From: Pseudobutyrivibrio sp. ACV-2
GTDB lineage: Bacteria > Bacillota > Clostridia > Lachnospirales > Lachnospiraceae
NCBI RefSeq assembly: GCF_900107545.1
Contig: NZ_FNQZ01000008.1
Coordinates: 1-64,000 of the forward strand
Direction: 5' to 3'
DNA length: 64,000 bases
Below the pieces are notes generated by a model. It saw only the letters and a program-made list of their open reading frames with translations, was not told where the DNA came from and made no database searches. Made by a program: the position numbers and the translations under genes. Below are positions 41,397 to 50,333 of the stretch, piece by piece (the first letter of the stretch is position 1; every line of letters begins with the position of its first letter).

Positions 41397-42908
41397 ATGA
41401 ACACAGTTTGTATTGTAATTGCAATTCTGGTTTACCTGGCAGCCCTCCTAATCATGGGAGTCAGCTTTGCAAAGGAAAACAACACCGTAGATGATTATTA
41501 TCTGGGTGGCAGAAAGCTGGGACCTTTTGTAACAGCCATGAGTGCCGAGGCATCTGATATGTCATCATGGCTTCTTATGGGACTTCCTGGTATTGCCTAT
41601 GCGGCAGGAATATGTGACGTATTCTGGACAGCACTTGGACTTGGAATAGGCACATATTTGAACTGGCTTTTAGTAGCCAAGAGACTTCGTAAGTACTCAG
41701 AAAAAAATAATTCTGTTACAGTGCCGGATTTCTTCGAACATCGATTCAGAGACAAGAGCCATGCTCTTATGGTGATTTCATCAGTAATCATCGTAGTATT
41801 TTTCATTCCATATGTAGGTTCAGGCTTTGCAGCTTGCGGAAAGCTTTTCTCATCATTGTTTGGACTTGATTACACTGTAGCAATGCTTGCATCTGCAGCT
41901 GTCATCGTAGGCTATACTGCCACAGGTGGTTTCCTTGCAGCATCTACCACAGACTTTGTACAGTCCATCATTATGACCATCGCACTTGTAGCAGTAGTTG
42001 GCTTTGGACTTCACACAGTAGGCGGTATTGAAACTGTTAGCATCTATAGTATGTCATTAGATGGCTATATTGATCTTCTTGGTTTCCATGATTTCGCCAC
42101 AGGTAGCCGCGTTTCTTACGGTGGAATTATCACTATTATTTCTACAATGGCTTGGGGACTTGGATATTTTGGAATGCCACATATCCTTCTTAGATTTATG
42201 GCTATTGAGGACCCTGAGAAAATTAAGCTTAGCCGTAGAGTTTCTACAATCTGGGTATTCATCGCAATGGGAGTTGCAATCTTCATTGGTGTTATGACAC
42301 GTACAATGGTACATGCTGGTGTCATTGGAGAACTTGCAGATTCAGAGAGAGCTATTATTTCAATAGCACAGACACTTTCAGAGACAGGTATTCCACAGGC
42401 ACTTTTAGCTGGTGTCATCCTAGCAGGAATTTTGGCCTGCACCATGTCTACATGTGACTCTCAGATGCTTGCAGCTTCATCATCAGTATCTGAAAATATC
42501 ATCCATGAAACGCTTGGAGTTCAGCTTTCTGAGCACATGCAGATGGTTCTTGCCAGAGTGGTACTTATCGTGATTTCAGCAATTGGAATCTTTATTGCAA
42601 GAGACCCAAACAGCTCTGTATTCATGATTGTTTCATTCGCTTGGGCTGGTTTCGGTGCAGCTTTCGGTCCTGTTATGCTTTTAGCATTATTCTGGAAGAG
42701 AGCAAACCGCTTTGGAGCAATCGCAGGAATGCTTGGCGGCGGTGCCATGGTATTCCTTTGGAAATTTGTAATCAAGCCAATGGGCGGTATATTTGGAATC
42801 TACGAGCTTCTTCCAGGATTTATCGTTGGACTAGTCCTTTGTGTGGTAGTAAGCTTGCTTACAGAAGCACCATCAAAGGAAATTGTTGAGGAATTTGAAT
42901 CAATATAA
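41397..42908 (+). CDS. putP: Sodium/proline symporter PutP
   Basis: 503 residues, SSS family, ~13 hydrophobic segments. NTVDDYYLGGRKLGPFVTAM and SAEASDMSSWLLMGLPGIAY include the Na+/proline site signature, with VTVPDFFEHRF, GGFLAASTTDFVQSIIM and MSTCDSQMLAASSSVSENII further on. Catalyses Na+-coupled proline uptake. It follows the amino-acid ABC operon by 23 bp and ends overlapping the convergent UbiA-like gene by nine bases. Confidence 0.94.
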   Translation: MNTVCIVIAILVYLAALLIMGVSFAKENNTVDDYYLGGRKLGPFVTAMSAEASDMSSWLLMGLPGIAYAAGICDVFWTALGLGIGTYLNWLLVAKRLRKYSEKNNSVTVPDFFEHRFRDKSHALMVISSVIIVVFFIPYVGSGFAACGKLFSSLFGLDYTVAMLASAAVIVGYTATGGFLAASTTDFVQSIIMTIALVAVVGFGLHTVGGIETVSIYSMSLDGYIDLLGFHDFATGSRVSYGGIITIISTMAWGLGYFGMPHILLRFMAIEDPEKIKLSRRVSTIWVFIAMGVAIFIGVMTRTMVHAGVIGELADSERAIISIAQTLSETGIPQALLAGVILAGILACTMSTCDSQMLAASSSVSENIIHETLGVQLSEHMQMVLARVVLIVISAIGIFIARDPNSSVFMIVSFAWAGFGAAFGPVMLLALFWKRANRFGAIAGMLGGGAMVFLWKFVIKPMGGIFGIYELLPGFIVGLVLCVVVSLLTEAPSKEIVEEFESI

Positions 42909-43799
42909 TAGTCCAATCAAAATTGATACAAAGTATGCAGAATTAATAATTACATAGTTTTTTATTGAGCAGATAAAGGTTTTCTCTTTTATCTGCTCTT
43001 TTTTAAATGTGTTTATATTTTTTTGAACAGGGATAAGAGACAGTAAAAATACCAGGCTAAGTGGGCTCAACATTCTAAAAATAACCATGAGTACTACAGA
43101 AATGTAGCAACCATAATAGAGACCTGCGAAAAGCTTTACTGCAGCTTTTTGTCCGATGTAGTGTACAAGAGTAAGCCTGTGGACTGCCTCGTCCTTTTTT
43201 AAATCACAGGTATTGTTGGCAAGCATTATGTTTGCTGTGGTAAATGTCATGACCAGTGAAAACAGGAAAAAGCTTATTAGAGGTACCACCTGAAGTGAAA
43301 GACTGATGGTCTTTAAAGACAGGGTGAGTGTCAGATAGTAATCAGGATTATTGATGTAAAGCATCAAAAATGGAATAAACATTCCATATGCAATCCCCGA
43401 GAAAAGCTCTCCAAGAGGAATCCTAGAAATAGGGATAGGTCCAAAGGTATAAAATATTCCAAGCATAAAGCAGAAAGCTCCAAGTAGCAGCACCACGATG
43501 CCAGTTTTGTAAGCAAGGTACAGCCCCAGTATGGTGCTGATGCAAAGCATACTGATGATAGCCACAAATGCTTTGGACCTTGGAATAGGCAGCATTTCAG
43601 GATAGTCCTTGCTATCTATGTAGTTGTTTATGCCTGTTGTGGTCAGGTCAAAAATAAACATAGACAGGAAGAAAACTATCATAAGAGGGGCATTTATAGG
43701 CTGTCGGGTAAAGATAATAAATGCCAGTGTGTTACAAAATGCATATAAACTTGTTATTTTTGTCTGAATTTCTACAAATTTTAAGAATCGTCCAACCAT
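42900..43799 (-). CDS. UbiA-family prenyltransferase (DmkA-like, FLEET quinone branch)
   Basis: 299 residues from the ATG at 43797-43799, with AAGGAGATT (reverse, 43805-43813). Eight to nine membrane segments. Asp-rich motifs TTTGINNYIDSKDYPEMLPI and ANIMLANNTCDLKKDEAVHR sit where UbiA enzymes bind prenyl diphosphate-Mg. The family attaches a polyprenyl chain to an aromatic acceptor such as dihydroxynaphthoate. Divergent from NDH-2 and near a polyprenyl synthase, it matches the DmkA role of making the dedicated demethylmenaquinone for extracellular electron transfer. Acceptor specificity is inferred from context. Confidence 0.8.
   Translation of the reverse strand: MVGRFLKFVEIQTKITSLYAFCNTLAFIIFTRQPINAPLMIVFFLSMFIFDLTTTGINNYIDSKDYPEMLPIPRSKAFVAIISMLCISTILGLYLAYKTGIVVLLLGAFCFMLGIFYTFGPIPISRIPLGELFSGIAYGMFIPFLMLYINNPDYYLTLTLSLKTISLSLQVVPLISFFLFSLVMTFTTANIMLANNTCDLKKDEAVHRLTLVHYIGQKAAVKLFAGLYYGCYISVVLMVIFRMLSPLSLVFLLSLIPVQKNINTFKKEQIKEKTFICSIKNYVIINSAYFVSILIGLLY
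42967..43004 (+). terminator. Terminator of putP placed inside the convergent UbiA gene
   Basis: GAGCAGATAAA (42967-42977) pairs perfectly with TTTATCTGCTC (42988-42998), then six Ts. On the reverse strand the same bases encode part of the UbiA C-terminus (KEKTFICSIK), so the signal is embedded in coding sequence. Confidence 0.55.
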
Positions 43800-43907
43800 A
43801 GTCAATCTCCTTGATTAATTCTAATCCCAAAAACTGAAAAAAGTGTGAAAAACTGTTAATATTCATTGAAAAAAACCTAATTGATGATAAATTAATAACA
43901 TAAAATG

Positions 43908-43936
43908 TTGTGAAGTGCAACCAATCGTGCTATAAT
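43908..43936 (+). promoter_or_regulatory. Promoter of the NDH-2 (FLEET) operon
   Basis: TTGTGA (43908-43913), exactly 17 bp, TATAAT (43931-43936), 93 bp upstream of the ndh2 start. The rest of the 229-bp divergent gap is AT-rich; no clear operator palindrome seen. Confidence 0.65.
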
Positions 43937-44028
43937 ACAGACTCCAATTCTGGTTGTATAAAATACACTTTAACACAATGAATTGATAAACAATTTAAAG
44001 AAAGAAATTTAGAAGGAAAGGGATTACA

Positions 44029-46035
44029 ATGACAAAGATTGTCGTAATTGGAGCAGGTTACGCAGGCGTACTTGCTACCAAGAAGTTGGAAAAGAAGCTT
44101 CGTAAAAAGAAGCTCGCTGACTCTACTCAGATTACCATTATTGATAAGCATCCTTATCACACAATGCTTACTGAGTTACATGAGGTTGCAGCCTGCCGTG
44201 TGGGCGAAGAAAGCGTAAAGATGAATTTGAACCAGATATTTGCTGGTAGAAAGGTCAATGTAGTACTTGATACAGTTACAAAAGTTGATTTTTCAAGCAA
44301 TAAGGTTCAGGGAAAGAATGGTCAGTATGATTATGATTATCTTGTAGTTGCTGCAGGATCTAAGCCAACCTATTTTGGAGTTGAGGGGGCAGAGGAAAAC
44401 AGCTACACTCTTTGGTCATATGATGATGCTGTAAAGCTCAGAGATAGAATTCACGATTGCTTCAGATTGGCTGCTGACGAGACAGATCCTAGAAAGAAAA
44501 AGGAACTGCTTAGCTTCTACGTAGTAGGTGCAGGTTTTACTGGTGTAGAAATGGTCGGCGAATTGGCAGAGTACACTCCAATTCTTTGCAAGCGATTCGG
44601 TATTAAAAGAGAGGATGTCACCATCGTTGATGTAGATGGTCTTTCACGTCCAGTGCCTATTTTGCCAGAGAAGCTTTCTAACAAGGTAGACAAGCGTCTT
44701 AAGAAGATGGGCGTTGATGTAGTAATGAACGCCAGCGTTGTTGGTGTAGGCAAGAACTTCATCAAGCTTAAGAAAAACGATAAGGTTACAGAGCACGTTG
44801 CCGGAACCGTTATTTGGACAGCAGGTATTGAAAGCTCAGAAATCACATCTGAGATTGCAAAGGAAGTAACAAGCGGTGGAAGAGGACGTATTCAGGTAGA
44901 TGAGAATCTTCGCTCAGTAGAACACGATAACGTATATGTAATCGGCGATAATATGCTCTACACTGCACCAGGTGAGGAGCGTCCAGTTCCACAGATGGTT
45001 GAAAATGCAGAGCATTCTGCTGCTACAGTTGCAAAAAATATTGTGGCAACCATTACAAGATCAGGTGAGATGGAAGCCTACAATCCTAAGTTCCACGGTG
45101 TCATGGTTTGCGTTGGTGGACGATATGGTGTTGCAAGAGGTGGTCTTGCAAAGCATCAGATTAACTTTGCTTCATTCTTTGCTATGTTTGCAAAGCACTT
45201 TATCAATATTATTTACTTCATCCAGGTTATGGGATGGGCAAAGGTATTCTCATACTTAAAGCATGAGTTCTTCACTATCAGAAATAGAAGAAGCTTCCTC
45301 GGTGGTCATTTTTCAAATAGAACTCCAAGTTTTATGCTTGTGCCACTTCGCCTGTGGTTAGGCGCAGTATGGGTATACGAAGGTGTAATGAAGATTGTTG
45401 AGGGCTGGCTCACAAAGCCTATGCTTTCAGGTTTCTTCGGTGGTGCTAATTCATGGTTTGATTCTCTTCTTGGAAGAGTCGATCCTGCAGCAGCAGACGC
45501 AGTTGCATCAGCATCAACAGAGGTTGCAGAAGCAGCAGATGCAGTAGCTTCAGCTTCCACAGCAGTAGCAGATGCAGCCGTACAGACAGGTACAGTTATT
45601 TTTGATTGGAACTTTAAGCTTTTCGAAACAATCCTTGTTTCAGGTAAGGCACTTGCAGAGTCTACAATTTCAGACATTGCATTCAAGATTCAGGTTCCAT
45701 TTGTAGATTGGTTTGTAGAGAACGTTGTTCTTGGCACAGATACTATGACAATGTTCATGCAGATTTTCATTGTAGTGCTTCAGATTCTCATTGGTCTTGG
45801 ACTTATGGGTGGTTGCTTCACTTTCCTTTCAGCAATCGTATCTCTAGTACTTCAGGTAATGTTCGTAACAACAACAGGTTTGTATTTGAATACGTTCTGG
45901 ATGATTTTTGCCGGACTAGCTTTAGTGTTTGGTGGCGGATATACACTTGGAATCGATTACTACTTAATGCCATTCCTAAAGAAACAGTGGCAAAAGGTCA
46001 AGTGGGCGAGAAAGTGGTATTTATACAATGACTAA
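44029..46035 (+). CDS. ndh2: Type II NADH dehydrogenase with membrane C-terminus (FLEET Ndh2)
   Basis: 668 residues. FAD site IVVIGAGYAGVLATKKL, HPYHTMLTELHEVA, second Rossmann YVVGAGFTGVEMVGELAEY, and the FAD-binding end DNVYVIGDN with QMVENAEHSAA. Ordinary NDH-2 enzymes stop near 400-430. Here a further ~240 residues contain several transmembrane helices and a conspicuous Ala-rich linker (~485-521, DAVASASTEVAEAADAVASA), as in the extended Ndh2 of the Listeria extracellular electron transfer locus. Oxidises NADH and reduces a dedicated membrane quinone. Overlaps the polyprenyl synthase gene by eight bases. RBS AGAAGGAAAGG. Confidence 0.9.
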   Translation: MTKIVVIGAGYAGVLATKKLEKKLRKKKLADSTQITIIDKHPYHTMLTELHEVAACRVGEESVKMNLNQIFAGRKVNVVLDTVTKVDFSSNKVQGKNGQYDYDYLVVAAGSKPTYFGVEGAEENSYTLWSYDDAVKLRDRIHDCFRLAADETDPRKKKELLSFYVVGAGFTGVEMVGELAEYTPILCKRFGIKREDVTIVDVDGLSRPVPILPEKLSNKVDKRLKKMGVDVVMNASVVGVGKNFIKLKKNDKVTEHVAGTVIWTAGIESSEITSEIAKEVTSGGRGRIQVDENLRSVEHDNVYVIGDNMLYTAPGEERPVPQMVENAEHSAATVAKNIVATITRSGEMEAYNPKFHGVMVCVGGRYGVARGGLAKHQINFASFFAMFAKHFINIIYFIQVMGWAKVFSYLKHEFFTIRNRRSFLGGHFSNRTPSFMLVPLRLWLGAVWVYEGVMKIVEGWLTKPMLSGFFGGANSWFDSLLGRVDPAAADAVASASTEVAEAADAVASASTAVADAAVQTGTVIFDWNFKLFETILVSGKALAESTISDIAFKIQVPFVDWFVENVVLGTDTMTMFMQIFIVVLQILIGLGLMGGCFTFLSAIVSLVLQVMFVTTTGLYLNTFWMIFAGLALVFGGGYTLGIDYYLMPFLKKQWQKVKWARKWYLYND

Positions 46036-46987
46036 AAACAAAATGGATTTTGAGACTGCGTCCCTAGAGGTTCAAAAAGAGGCGTCCCGTATAATTACAT
46101 CTGGCCCTAGTCTTATAAATTCATATGTTTCCTACCTCACTGATGCTACGGGCAAGATGATGCGTGCCAAAGCTGTTCTGGCTTGTGCCATGGATAGCGA
46201 AGGCATGGTGGATCCTGATGCGGTCAAATTTGCCGCAGCTATTGAGGTGCTTCATCTGGCGACACTTGTGCATGATGATATCATGGACGATGCAGACACC
46301 AGGCGAGGCCAGATTACCTTGCAGAAAAAATCCGGCAAGAGAAATGCCGTTATCTGCGGTGATTTCCTTCTTGCCGCTGCAATTAGGGAGCTACTTGATG
46401 TGGCCGAAAAAGATACCTACAAAAACTTTGATTTTTCAAAATACGTTCAGGATATCGCCCTTGGTGAGCTTAGACAAAATCTTCATAACAAAGATTTTAG
46501 ACTTAAGACCTTTAGGTATTTATCCATTATCGATGGAAAAACAGCTGCCCTTTTCGAGGCATCCTATCATGCAGGTTCTCTCGTTTTGGATTGTGATAAA
46601 AAGACACAAAAACTTTACAGGAGACTTGGCAGATATACAGGCATTATTTTCCAGCTGACAGATGATTGTATTGACTATGAAAATACAAAGGACAGTGCCC
46701 TTAAGCCTGTCCAGTCAGATTTTGAAAATGGTGTAGTGACCATGCCTTTAATACATGCTTTTGAGTGCGAACCAGCTTTGATTGAAAAAGCAGAAAGTGG
46801 AACACTATTAAAGGAAGAGGTATTTGAGGCAGTAAAAAAATATGATGGTGTGGGATACACCCATAGCGTTGCAGAAAGCTATTATGAGCGGGCTTTAGCC
46901 ATAATAGAAGAGCTTCAGATGGGAAAAGCCAAAAAGCTAATCCTCACCAAGCTATTAAACAGGGCCTATAATGGCCTCTCGAAATGA
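46028..46987 (+). CDS. Polyprenyl diphosphate synthase (DmkB-like)
   Basis: 319 residues, trans-isoprenyl synthase fold. The first Asp-rich motif HDDIMDDADTRRG is at ~80-92, KRNAVICGDFLLAAA, GKTAALFEASYHAGS, and the second motif QLTDDCIDYEN at ~209-219 with its usual third Asp kept (DDxxD) but a Gly/Lys change downstream. Makes the quinone side chain. Overlap with ndh2 shows a common transcript. By position it supplies the UbiA-like enzyme on the other strand. Confidence 0.9.
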   Translation: MTKNKMDFETASLEVQKEASRIITSGPSLINSYVSYLTDATGKMMRAKAVLACAMDSEGMVDPDAVKFAAAIEVLHLATLVHDDIMDDADTRRGQITLQKKSGKRNAVICGDFLLAAAIRELLDVAEKDTYKNFDFSKYVQDIALGELRQNLHNKDFRLKTFRYLSIIDGKTAALFEASYHAGSLVLDCDKKTQKLYRRLGRYTGIIFQLTDDCIDYENTKDSALKPVQSDFENGVVTMPLIHAFECEPALIEKAESGTLLKEEVFEAVKKYDGVGYTHSVAESYYERALAIIEELQMGKAKKLILTKLLNRAYNGLSK

Positions 46988-47052
46988 TATTGATAGTGAA
47001 TAAGCACTATTGATATATAAAAATTAATTCAACTAAAGAAAGGAATTAAAGT

Positions 47053-48147
47053 ATGAAAAAGAATTTAGTTGCTCTTATGTGTGTTGCAGCATTATCTGCA
47101 ACAGCATTCGTAGGCTGTGGTTCAGAGGAAACTGTTGAAACAACACCAGCTCCAGCACCAGCTACTACAGAGTCTACACCAGCACCAGCTCCTGAGAGCT
47201 CATCAAATGCAGTAGCTGCAGAAGGTGAGCTTCTTACAGGTATCGGTACATCAGTATCAATCGCTGACTCAGCAGATGCTTCTTCAGAAGGAGATGGAAC
47301 AGCTCAGTGTGATGCTACAATCGCAGCTGTAACTGTAGATTCTAATGGAGCAATCGTTGAGTGTGTAATCGATATTGCACAGACAAAGATTGGTGTTAGC
47401 TCAAGTGGAAAGATTACATCAGACCTTAATGCTGAGTATCCTTCAAAGAGAGAACTTGGCGATAGCTACGGCATGAAGAAGGCTTCTGTTATCGGCAAGG
47501 AATGGTACGAGCAGGCTGATGGCTTTGCAGAGTGGGCAGTAGGTAAGACAAAGTCTGATATCAGTGGTATGGCTATTTCAGAAGGTCTTGCAGGCGATGC
47601 TGATCTTGCAGCTTCAGTTTCTATCCACGTAACTGGTTTCCAGGCAGCAGTTCTTGAGGCTATGGATAATGCAGTTGCCGGTGGTGCACAGGCTGGCGAC
47701 AAGCTTGGTCTTGGTGTATCTACAAACATCGCAAAGTCTGTTGATGCTACAGCAGATGAAGATGGTACAGCAGAAGCTTACACAACAATCTCTGTTCTTA
47801 CAGTAAACGGTGATGGAGTTATAACAAGCTCAATCCTCGATGCAGTTCAGGCAAAGATTACATTTGATGCAAATGGTGTAATCACAGCTGACAAGAATGC
47901 AGAAGTTTTAAGTAAGGATGAGCTCGGCGATGCTTATGGTATGAAGGTTGCTTCAGCTATTGGCAAGGAGTGGAATGAGCAGGCTGCTTCATATGCTGAG
48001 TACACAGTTGGAAAGACTGTTGATGAAGTTCAGGGAACAGCTGTTGAAGAAGGTCGTGCAGCAGATGCTGATCTTGCAGCTTCAGTTTCAGTTCACATCA
48101 CAGACTTTAACGCAGTAATTGCAAAGGCAGTTGCAAACGCTAAGTAA
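47053..48147 (+). CDS. pplA: FMN-binding-domain lipoprotein, two repeats (PplA-like)
   Basis: 364 residues. Signal peptide and lipobox AFVGC22, then a Pro/Ala/Thr/Ser-rich spacer (~30-52), then two tandem FMN-binding domains of ~140 residues, aligned by DGTAQCDATIAAVTV / DGTAEAYTTISVLTV, RELGDSYGMKKASVIGKEW / DELGDAYGMKVASAIGKEW and DADLAASVSIHVTGF / DADLAASVSVHITDF. The flavin acceptor is probably a Ser in the DADLAASVS segments, rather than the Thr of classical motifs. As in Listeria PplA, it should be flavinylated by the ApbE protein encoded next and pass electrons to extracellular acceptors. RBS AAAGGAAT. Confidence 0.88.
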   Translation: MKKNLVALMCVAALSATAFVGCGSEETVETTPAPAPATTESTPAPAPESSSNAVAAEGELLTGIGTSVSIADSADASSEGDGTAQCDATIAAVTVDSNGAIVECVIDIAQTKIGVSSSGKITSDLNAEYPSKRELGDSYGMKKASVIGKEWYEQADGFAEWAVGKTKSDISGMAISEGLAGDADLAASVSIHVTGFQAAVLEAMDNAVAGGAQAGDKLGLGVSTNIAKSVDATADEDGTAEAYTTISVLTVNGDGVITSSILDAVQAKITFDANGVITADKNAEVLSKDELGDAYGMKVASAIGKEWNEQAASYAEYTVGKTVDEVQGTAVEEGRAADADLAASVSVHITDFNAVIAKAVANAK

Positions 48148-48225
48148 TTAGTTTAAACTAACATGGTGATAAAGGGAGTGTGCCTTTTGCGCGCTCCCTA
48201 AATTTTTTGAAGGGGATTAGTTCCT

Positions 48226-49308
48226 ATGAAATATTTGAAGGCAGCATCGGTTTTACTGATTATTTTATTGATTTTTTTTATTGTGGCAGTACAGGGAGGA
48301 TTTTTAGGAAAAGATGAGCCGGCTGTCACTACCGAAAAGACGAAATATACAGCTACATTTTTGGATATATTTGATACCCGTACCGAGATTTTAGGTTACG
48401 GAACCACTGAAGAGGAATTTACTGAACAAGCGGAGTTGATGAAGGAACGCTTAGTTTTTTATAATAATTTATACGATATTTATAACGATTACGAAGGCAT
48501 CAACAATATCAAAACTATCAATGATAACGCAGGTGTTAAACCAGTAGAGGTTGACCCTGAAATAATAGAGCTACTGAAATTCAGCAAGGATATGTATGAC
48601 TACACCGATGGTCGTGTAAATGTTGCCATGGGTGCAGTACTTTCCATCTGGCACGAATATCGTGAATACGGTAGCAACAATCCTGAGAGAGCTAAATTGC
48701 CAGAGCTTTCAGAGCTTCAGGCTGCAAGTGAGCACACAGATATCAATGATATGATTATTGATGAGAAAAATAATACTGTGTACCTGTCAGATCCTGAAAT
48801 GTCACTTGATGTGGGTAGCACTGCAAAGGGCTTTGCCTGTCAGCGAGTAATGGATTATTGCAGGGAAAATGGCATGGACCATATCCTGCTTTCCCTTGGG
48901 GGAAACATTTCAGGACTTGGCACCAGAATAGATGGGACCAGCTTTAGAATTGCTATTCAGAATCCTGATTTGGACAGTCCTGAAGAGTTTATAGAAAAGG
49001 TGGATATTACAGACGGACAGTGTGTGGTATCATCCGGTGACTATCAGAGATTTTATGTGGTAGATGGCAAGGTGTACTGTCATATCATTAATCCTGATAC
49101 ATTGTTCCCGGCAGAGACTTTTGCCGCGGTTTCAGTTTTGACAGATGACTCTGGAAAGGCAGATGCGTTGTCTACAGCTCTATACAACATGTCTTTGGAA
49201 GAGGGCATGGAGTTTGTAGATAGCCATGACAATCTTGAGGCCATGTGGGTATACCACGATGGTACAAAGATTTATTCAAAGCATTTTGAAGAAAGTATTC
49301 CTAAATAA
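48226..49308 (+). CDS. apbE: FAD:protein FMN transferase (ApbE/FmnB)
   Basis: 360 residues. The N-terminal anchor YLKAASVLLIILLIFFIVAV has no clear lipobox Cys, so it is probably a membrane-tethered extracellular enzyme. Family motifs: NNLYDIYNDYEGINNIKTIN, DYTDGRVNVAMGAV, LDVGSTAKGFACQRVMDY, HILLSLGGNISGLG, VVSSGDYQRFY, then HIINPDTLFPA and the metal/catalytic TDDSGKADALSTALYN. Transfers FMN from FAD to Ser/Thr of the FMN-binding lipoprotein encoded just upstream. RBS AAGGGGATT. Followed after 3 bp by the NusG-II gene. Confidence 0.94.
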   Translation: MKYLKAASVLLIILLIFFIVAVQGGFLGKDEPAVTTEKTKYTATFLDIFDTRTEILGYGTTEEEFTEQAELMKERLVFYNNLYDIYNDYEGINNIKTINDNAGVKPVEVDPEIIELLKFSKDMYDYTDGRVNVAMGAVLSIWHEYREYGSNNPERAKLPELSELQAASEHTDINDMIIDEKNNTVYLSDPEMSLDVGSTAKGFACQRVMDYCRENGMDHILLSLGGNISGLGTRIDGTSFRIAIQNPDLDSPEEFIEKVDITDGQCVVSSGDYQRFYVVDGKVYCHIINPDTLFPAETFAAVSVLTDDSGKADALSTALYNMSLEEGMEFVDSHDNLEAMWVYHDGTKIYSKHFEESIPK

Positions 49309-49311
49309 ATC

Positions 49312-49689
49312 ATGAAGAAAAATGACATTATATTAATTATTTCAATATTGGTGATAACTTTGGTTGCAGTACTTGGGCTAAACATATGGCAGCGCCAAAA
49401 TACCAATGACAGTGCTATGGCAGTGGTCATTATAGATGGAGAAGAATATGCTTCATATTCCCTAAGTGTAAATCGTACAGAGACCATAGAGCTTCCAGAT
49501 GGCTCCTACAATGTGTTAAAGATTTCTGATGGCTACGCAGAGGTTACAGAGGCCAGTTGTCGTGACCAGATTTGTGTAAATCATTTTCACATCCATTATT
49601 CCGGTGAGACCATTGTCTGCCTTCCAAACAAGGTGGTAGTGGAGATTGTTGGGGGCGAGGAAGACGATGTTGATGGTTTCACTAACTAG
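49312..49689 (+). CDS. NusG domain II membrane protein (EetA-like)
   Basis: 125 residues. One N-terminal transmembrane helix (IILIISILVITLVAVLGLNI) is followed by an extracytoplasmic NusG-domain-II fold: YASYSLSVNRTETIELPDG, then C-x4-C in EASCRDQICVNHFHIH and the conserved GETIVCLPNKVVVEIVGG. In FLEET loci a protein of this type (named EetA or EetB; name assignment from memory) is needed to pass electrons from quinone to PplA. Starts 3 bp after apbE. Confidence 0.85.
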   Translation: MKKNDIILIISILVITLVAVLGLNIWQRQNTNDSAMAVVIIDGEEYASYSLSVNRTETIELPDGSYNVLKISDGYAEVTEASCRDQICVNHFHIHYSGETIVCLPNKVVVEIVGGEEDDVDGFTN

Positions 49690-49704
49690 CAAAGGGGAGA
49701 CTTT

Positions 49705-50205
49705 ATGAAATCAAGAAAAATAGCATTCCTGGGATTGTTGATAGCTTTGGCTTTTGTGCTTTCCTATGTGGAAATGTTGCTTCCAATAAATATAGGCATA
49801 CCTGGCGCTAAGGTGGGCCTGGCCAATCTGGTAATCATGGTTGCGCTTTATGCAATTGGTGAAAAAAATGCTTTTATTTTATCCGTGGTTAGAGTAGTGC
49901 TTGTGGGTCTTACCTTTGGTAATTTGGCAATGATGATATATTCTTTGGCAGGGGCTATGCTTTCTTTTGCTGCCATGTTTATAGCAAAAAGGATAAAGCT
50001 GTTTTCGGTAACAGGAGTCAGTGTGATTGGTGGTGTATTCCACAATCTTGGACAGATAATAGTGGCCATCATAGTGCTGGATACTGCAAGTCTCATCTAT
50101 TACTTCCCATTTTTAGTGGTGGTTGGTACTGTTTCAGGAATTGTGATAGGTATTATTTCTGGAATGATAATAGAACGATTTAAGAAAAATAATTTTGGAT
50201 TTTGA
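49705..50205 (+). CDS. Gx transporter-family membrane protein (EetB-like)
   Basis: 166 residues with five to six hydrophobic segments: KIAFLGLLIALAFVLSYVEM, INIGIPGAKVGLANLVIMVA, VRVVLVGLTFGNLAMMIYSL, GGVFHNLGQIIVAIIVL. This fold, like an ECF S-component, is often mislabelled heptaprenyl diphosphate synthase component I. The HNLGQ motif is typical. In FLEET loci it is adjacent to the NusG-II gene. Last gene of the operon, followed by a terminator. Confidence 0.88.
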   Translation: MKSRKIAFLGLLIALAFVLSYVEMLLPINIGIPGAKVGLANLVIMVALYAIGEKNAFILSVVRVVLVGLTFGNLAMMIYSLAGAMLSFAAMFIAKRIKLFSVTGVSVIGGVFHNLGQIIVAIIVLDTASLIYYFPFLVVVGTVSGIVIGIISGMIIERFKKNNFGF

Positions 50206-50209
50206 TTGA

Positions 50210-50248
50210 AAAGCCCCATGGCAGTGATGCTGTGGGGCTTTGACTTTT
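50210..50248 (+). terminator. Terminator of the FLEET operon
   Basis: AAAGCCCC (50210-50217) / GGGGCTTT (50234-50241), then GACTTTT. CATGGCAG/CTGTG extends the stem. Confidence 0.75.
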
Positions 50249-50270
50249 GTTAGTGTAAGGATTTATAATA

Positions 50271-50320
50271 AAACAGTAATAAACAGTAATAAGAAAATTT
50301 AAACAGTAATAAATAGTAAT
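50271..50320. repeat. 10-bp tandem repeats upstream of AAA ATPase
   Basis: AAACAGTAAT at 50271-50280, 50281-50290 and 50301-50310, and AAATAGTAAT at 50311-50320. The 10-base slot between copies 2 and 3 is degenerate (AAGAAAATTT). One repeat per helical turn places every copy on the same DNA face, immediately upstream of the ATPase ribosome site. Confidence 0.7.
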
Positions 50321-50333
50321 AGAGGTGACTGTG

